From Sphingomonadales bacterium UBA658 (lineage in GTDB: Bacteria; Pseudomonadota; Alphaproteobacteria; Sphingomonadales; Sphingomonadaceae): a stretch of 16,911 bases of DNA. Location of the stretch: assembly GCA_002299195.1 (NCBI GenBank), contig DBOA01000035.1, positions 2,000-18,910 of the forward strand, given 5' to 3'. Below, in pieces: positions 12,807 to 16,911 of this stretch (its first letter is position 1; the number at the start of each line of letters is the position of its first letter). The position numbers and the translations under genes are program-made. A model generated the notes under the pieces. The model was not told the origin of the DNA. It was given only the letters and a program-made list of their open reading frames with translations, and ran no database searches.

Positions 12807-15800
12807 TTGCGGATAAAGAAGCTGAAACTTGTCGGCTTCAAAAGCTTTGTCGAGCCAGCCGAACTGCGGATCGAAAACGGCCTGACGGGTATCGTCGGGC
12901 CGAACGGTTGCGGCAAATCCAACCTGCTGGAAGCGATCCGTTGGGTCATGGGCGAAAGCAGCGCAAAATCGATGCGCGGCGCTGGCATGGAAGATGTGAT
13001 CTTTGCGGGTACAGCGTCCCGCCCACCACGTGACTTTGCCGAAGTCACCATCTTGGCCGAACGCAGCGATGATGGTGACGCTGGAACGGACGGCGATCAG
13101 GAACTGGAAGTTACCCGGCGGATAGAACGCGGCGCCGGATCGGCCTATCGCTCGAACGGCAGGGACGTGCGCGCCAAAGATGTCGCCCTCATCTTCGCCG
13201 ACGCCGCCACAGGCGCACATTCGCCTGCGCTCGTCAGTCAGGGCCGGATTGGCGCGATCATCTCCGCAAAGCCACAGGAACGGCGGCAAATGCTGGAGGA
13301 AGCGGCTGGTATCTCCGGACTGCACGTGCGGCGCAAAGACGCCGAACAAAAGCTGCGCGCGGCAGAAAGCAACCTTGCAAGGCTGGCAACGATCCTCGCC
13401 GACATGGATGCCCGCGCGGGGCAATTGCGACGGCAGGCAAAACAGGCCGAACGCTACCGCACCTTGTCAAAAGACATATTGCAGGCCGAAGCCCGGCTTA
13501 TTTTCGTGCGTTGGCGCGAAGCCAAAGCTGCTGCTGATGCTGCGCGTGCTGAGGCCAATGCCGCGACTGCAGCCGTAGACAGCGCCGCCGCCACCCAGCG
13601 TGCTTTAACCGAGCGGCAACAGGACGCCGTGACCCAATTGGCAAACGCCCGCGCCGTTGCAATGGCAGCACGCGATGCGGCGAATGACGTTTCCAACAAA
13701 CTCGTCCAACTAACGGGTGAGCAGGAACGGATATTGCAGCGGCAGTCGGATTTGTCTGCGCAAGCGTCTCGCATGGCCGAAGATGGCGCGCGTGAGGGCA
13801 AATTAACCCATGACGCTGCTGACGCGCTCGCGCACCTTCAGAGCGAGAGCGTGGCTTTATCGGAACAGATCAAGGCGCAGGAAGAAGAACGCCCTGCCCT
13901 ATTGCGCGCAGCTGAAAATGTCGAACGTCAGGCGCGCGAAAGCGAAATTGCCTTGGCAAAGGCAGCCGCCGAGCAAGCCAGAGCTGACGCGGAGTTACGC
14001 GTGGCCGACGCCGCCGTTGCAGCTGCAACCATGCGTGCCGAACGGGCAGCAGGCGCCGTTGCGCGCATGGCGAGCGAGCGGGACGCCTTGGGCGATGACG
14101 CGGCATGCGAGTCTGCCAAAAAATCGGCAGAAGCCAGCGTTGCTACCTTACAAAAGCATTTGCAGGAAAACACCGAAGCGAGCGAAGCGGCGGAAATGCG
14201 CAGAACCGAATTGATCGCGGCACGCGATGGCGCACAGGCCAGCCTTGCAAGTGCCAAAGCAGAGATCGCGGGTTTGCTGACCGAGCAAAATGCGCTCGAA
14301 CGGTCACTTGCCAAAGGGGACGGCGACAAGGCGATTAACCGTATCAAGGTTCGGCCGGGCTACGAGCGCGCATTGGCTGCTGCGCTCGGTGATGATGCCG
14401 ATGCCACAATTGGTGGGGATGCCGGACGCCGTTGGCTGGGCGGGACGCCCGCGATGGACGCATTGGCAGACAATGCTCTGATCCATTATGTCGACGCCCC
14501 CCAAGAACTGGCTGCACGCCTTTCGCATGTGCGGGTTGTCGAACAAGATGATGGCGCAGCACTGACACCGGGTGAGCGCGTGGTGACGCTTTCCGGGCAA
14601 TTGCGCCGCTGGGATGGTTTCGCCACCGACGGCGACGGCGCAACGACCGCTGAGGTGCTGGTCCGGGCAAACCGACTGGCCGAGCTAAATGCATTGATAC
14701 CGCCCGCAGAAGCGGCGTTGGCTGAACAGGCCGAGACGCTTGCGCAAATGACGGATGCTATCGGCGCCGCGCAAGATGCTGTTCGGACGGCCGCCACAGC
14801 GCGCGCCGAAACCGAAGGGCAATTGCGGCAGGCTTTGCGCGCAGTGGACCAGGCCGAAGATGCGCTAGCCCGGCTTAAATCTGCGAAGGCCGCGTTGCTG
14901 GACCGTATGGCGGCCAGCGAACAAGAGCTCGCCGAAGCTAAGTCCGAACAAAGCACCGCAGAAGCCGCCCGTGCCGCGTTGCCAGATGGCACGCATCATT
15001 CGGACCTCGTCCAAAAGCTCGTCATCGCGAACGAAGCTGCGCGCGAACTGCTGGCACGCAATCAGGCGGATTTGTCATCTCTTGAACAGCGCATTGCACA
15101 AATCCGCGAACGACGTGCCGTCGCGCTTGCCGAAATCCGGGGATGGCAGGAACGCGCTGGCGAAGCGGAACGCCGGATCGCCGACATGAACAAGCGCAGC
15201 GCAGATATTGCTGCTGAGCAGGAGACGATGGAGGGGCGGCCCGATATTCTGGCACGCGAGATCGCAAGCCTGCGCGAGGACAAAGAACAGCTGGCCGAAA
15301 AGCTGACTGGCCTTCAAGTCACAGAAAGCGCCTGCGAGAAAACGCTTCGGGAACTGGAAAACGAACTCGCAACCGCGGCAGAGTCGCTCTCGGTTGCCAG
15401 AGAGGCCCGCGCGGGTGCCGAAGCACGCGCGGAAAATCAGGAACATCGCCGCGTCGAAATGGGCCGGATATCGGGCGAGCGTTTCGAATGCCCGCCGCCA
15501 GTGCTTCCCGAAAAGCTCGGCTTCGATGAACATGCAATGGAAGATGCGTCGGTGGAGTCCGCACGGCTTGACCGGCTGCAGAATGAGCGCGAGCGTATTG
15601 GGCCGGTAAATCTGATCGCGGCTGATGAACTCGCCGAGCTTGAGGCGCAACAAGGTTCCGGCGCGGCAGAAAGCGAAGAACTGACGCTTGCGATTAACCG
15701 CCTGCGGGGTTCCATCGGCAGCTTAAATCGCGAGGGCAGAGCGCGCTTGCTGGCGGCATTTGAGGCAGTCGATGGACATTTCCGCCGGCTCTTCGCAACG

Positions 15801-16223
15801 CTGTTCAACGGCGGCCAGGCACATCTGGCATTGATCGACAGCGAAGACCCACTTGAGGCAGGGCTTGAGATATTCGCGCAACCGCCGGGCAAAAAGCTGC
15901 AGTCGCTGACCCTTTTGTCGGGCGGAGAGCAGGCACTGACGGCGGTCGCGCTCATCTTTGGATTGTTCCTTACAAACCCAGCGCCGATATGCGTCCTTGA
16001 CGAAGTTGACGCCCCGCTGGACGATGCGAACATTGAACGCTTCTGCGATTTGTTGGAGGCGATGACACGCGAAACCGACACACGCTACCTGATCGTCACG
16101 CACAACGCCGTTACCATGAGCCGAATGCACCGGCTATTTGGCGTGACCATGGTCGAACAAGGCATCAGTCGGTTGGTATCGGTTGACCTTGGTGGTGCCG
16201 AACAATTACTGGCTGCGGAATGA
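12807..16223 (+). CDS. smc: Chromosome segregation protein SMC
   Basis: The core ATPase of the bacterial condensin complex, which with ScpA and ScpB (not in this window) extrudes DNA loops and aligns chromosome arms. The 1138-aa product has the standard order: N-terminal head with Walker A GPNGCGKS (31-38) and Q-loop SQGRI (Gln145), Ala/Glu/Arg-rich coiled coil (about 172-505), hinge (about 510-620, starting near RPGYERALAAALGDD), returning coiled coil (about 622-960), and C-terminal head. That head carries the ABC signature LSGGEQ (1037-1042) and Walker B ICVLDEVDAPLDD (1061-1073, Asp1065 and Glu1066). The hinge looks short compared with that of Bacillus SMC, as I recall for other alphaproteobacteria. 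The TTG start is set by the family N-terminus and the upstream AAAGGGG. Its TGA overlaps the next start as ATGA. Confidence 0.97.
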   Translation: MRIKKLKLVGFKSFVEPAELRIENGLTGIVGPNGCGKSNLLEAIRWVMGESSAKSMRGAGMEDVIFAGTASRPPRDFAEVTILAERSDDGDAGTDGDQELEVTRRIERGAGSAYRSNGRDVRAKDVALIFADAATGAHSPALVSQGRIGAIISAKPQERRQMLEEAAGISGLHVRRKDAEQKLRAAESNLARLATILADMDARAGQLRRQAKQAERYRTLSKDILQAEARLIFVRWREAKAAADAARAEANAATAAVDSAAATQRALTERQQDAVTQLANARAVAMAARDAANDVSNKLVQLTGEQERILQRQSDLSAQASRMAEDGAREGKLTHDAADALAHLQSESVALSEQIKAQEEERPALLRAAENVERQARESEIALAKAAAEQARADAELRVADAAVAAATMRAERAAGAVARMASERDALGDDAACESAKKSAEASVATLQKHLQENTEASEAAEMRRTELIAARDGAQASLASAKAEIAGLLTEQNALERSLAKGDGDKAINRIKVRPGYERALAAALGDDADATIGGDAGRRWLGGTPAMDALADNALIHYVDAPQELAARLSHVRVVEQDDGAALTPGERVVTLSGQLRRWDGFATDGDGATTAEVLVRANRLAELNALIPPAEAALAEQAETLAQMTDAIGAAQDAVRTAATARAETEGQLRQALRAVDQAEDALARLKSAKAALLDRMAASEQELAEAKSEQSTAEAARAALPDGTHHSDLVQKLVIANEAARELLARNQADLSSLEQRIAQIRERRAVALAEIRGWQERAGEAERRIADMNKRSADIAAEQETMEGRPDILAREIASLREDKEQLAEKLTGLQVTESACEKTLRELENELATAAESLSVAREARAGAEARAENQEHRRVEMGRISGERFECPPPVLPEKLGFDEHAMEDASVESARLDRLQNERERIGPVNLIAADELAELEAQQGSGAAESEELTLAINRLRGSIGSLNREGRARLLAAFEAVDGHFRRLFATLFNGGQAHLALIDSEDPLEAGLEIFAQPPGKKLQSLTLLSGGEQALTAVALIFGLFLTNPAPICVLDEVDAPLDDANIERFCDLLEAMTRETDTRYLIVTHNAVTMSRMHRLFGVTMVEQGISRLVSVDLGGAEQLLAAE

Positions 16224-16911
16224 CTTTACATGGCCCGATCACAAACAGCTTTATTTCGCAGCGCCTTCGGCTGAACTACGTCGATTGGGGCAATCCCGAT
16301 GCGCCACCGTTGCTTTTGGTCCATGGCGGTCGCGACCATGCGCGCAGCTGGGACTGGGTGGCCGAAGAGTTGCGCCACGATTGGCACATTATTGCACCCG
16401 ACCTGCGCGGCCATGGCGACAGCGCGTGGTCACCCGACGGCAATTACGAAATGTCTGCCTTTGTCTATGATCTGGCGCAGCTAATCCACCAGCTGAACCT
16501 TGCCCCCGTCAGCATCATTGCGCACTCGATGGGCGGCAATATCGCCACGCGCTATGCCGGGCTCTACCCCGAAAATGTCCGCAAGATGGTGAATATTGAG
16601 GGGCTTGGCCTCTCCCCCAAAATGCAGACGGAACGCGACGCGATTGGTATACAAAATCGTTTTCGGCAGTGGATTGACGATAAGCGCAATGCGGCTGGGC
16701 GTACCCCGAAACGCTATCCCAATATTGAAGCAGCTTATGAACGGATGAAGGCTGAAAACAGCTATTTGACCGATGAACAGGCACGCCATTTGACCGTGCA
16801 CGGCATCAGCCGGAACGAGGATGGCAGCTGGAGCTGGAAGTTCGACAATTACCTCAACATCTGGGCAATATTCGACATGCCACGCGAAGATTTGCTCGCA
16901 ATCTGGCAGTC
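16220..16911 (+). CDS. Alpha/beta hydrolase, 5' part (truncated by window edge)
   Basis: The reading frame from ATG 16220 is open to the end of the window (230 codons) with no stop. Alpha/beta-hydrolase features are clear: NYVDWGNPDAPPLLLVHGG (19-37) with the oxyanion HGG, IIAPDLRGHGDS (57-68), and the nucleophile elbow AHSMGG with Ser103. The first position of G-x-S-x-G is Ala here, a tolerated variant. The acid and His of the triad would lie beyond or near the edge. There is no signal peptide in the visible part, so a cytosolic enzyme is likely; the substrate is unknown. The start codon overlaps the smc stop by 4 nt (ATGA), suggesting translational coupling to smc. Confidence 0.9.
   Translation, partial: MTLHGPITNSFISQRLRLNYVDWGNPDAPPLLLVHGGRDHARSWDWVAEELRHDWHIIAPDLRGHGDSAWSPDGNYEMSAFVYDLAQLIHQLNLAPVSIIAHSMGGNIATRYAGLYPENVRKMVNIEGLGLSPKMQTERDAIGIQNRFRQWIDDKRNAAGRTPKRYPNIEAAYERMKAENSYLTDEQARHLTVHGISRNEDGSWSWKFDNYLNIWAIFDMPREDLLAIWQ

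Noticed and set aside
15437..16081. 214-codon minus-strand frame opposite the SMC C-terminal head
   Set aside because: It is a Ser/Arg-rich shadow of the SMC frame.
1..16911. Mobile element, CRISPR array, tRNA/rRNA gene or defence system
   Set aside because: No transposase, integrase, direct-repeat array, tRNA-like cloverleaf or known defence domain was recognised; gene content is typical chromosomal housekeeping.

Overview
The window reads as a chromosomal housekeeping segment from an alphaproteobacterium, most likely a sphingomonad (Sphingomonadales). This is inferred from moderately high GC, from the order mutY - DUF721/DciA - DsbA-like - smc (an arrangement I know from alphaproteobacteria), from a DUF1489 protein (an essentially alphaproteobacterial family) and from the style of the SMC hinge. 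No transposase, integrase, phage gene, CRISPR array, tRNA or rRNA is visible. The genus cannot be fixed by eye. Coding density is very high; the longest gene-free stretch is 156 bp (4790-4945).

Layout. (1) 88-1529, minus strand: a membrane protein of the ABA4-like (DUF4281) family, then a zinc-finger-less DnaJ-type co-chaperone. (2) 1581-4247, plus strand: pdxH (pyridoxamine phosphate oxidase), a FieF-type cation efflux transporter, a PhzF-family isomerase and a small exported EF-hand protein. The run ends in a strong bidirectional terminator shared with (3), a minus-strand cytosolic cyclophilin (4340-4789). (4) 4946-6784, plus strand: the magnesium channel MgtE and a DUF1489 protein. (5) 6781-10712, minus strand: a tightly coupled run mutY - serine hydrolase - nudC - FrnE-like DsbA oxidoreductase. 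Its last stop codon overlaps the stop of the DUF1489 gene. (6) 10723-16911, plus strand: a DUF721/DciA-like protein, two tandem DsbA-like thiol oxidoreductases (one secreted, one lipoprotein), smc, and an alpha/beta hydrolase that runs off the right edge.

Functional themes. Block 5 combines repair of oxidative DNA damage (MutY), NAD(H)/NAD-RNA hydrolysis (NudC) and a cytosolic thiol oxidoreductase, with ATGA overlaps or 4-nt gaps between genes that imply translational coupling. Block 6 joins a putative helicase-loading factor, envelope disulfide chemistry and chromosome condensation without visible terminators. Two metal transporters (FieF-like efflux, MgtE Mg2+ uptake) lie in separate transcription units.

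I did not find a clearly new defence, mobile or biosynthetic system. The points most worth a second look are the paired DsbA paralogues with a shared extra cysteine pair, nested inverted repeats beside the 4.3-kb terminator, a TA-repeat between the cyclophilin ribosome binding site and its start codon, and the very short divergent gap between mutY and the DciA-like gene.
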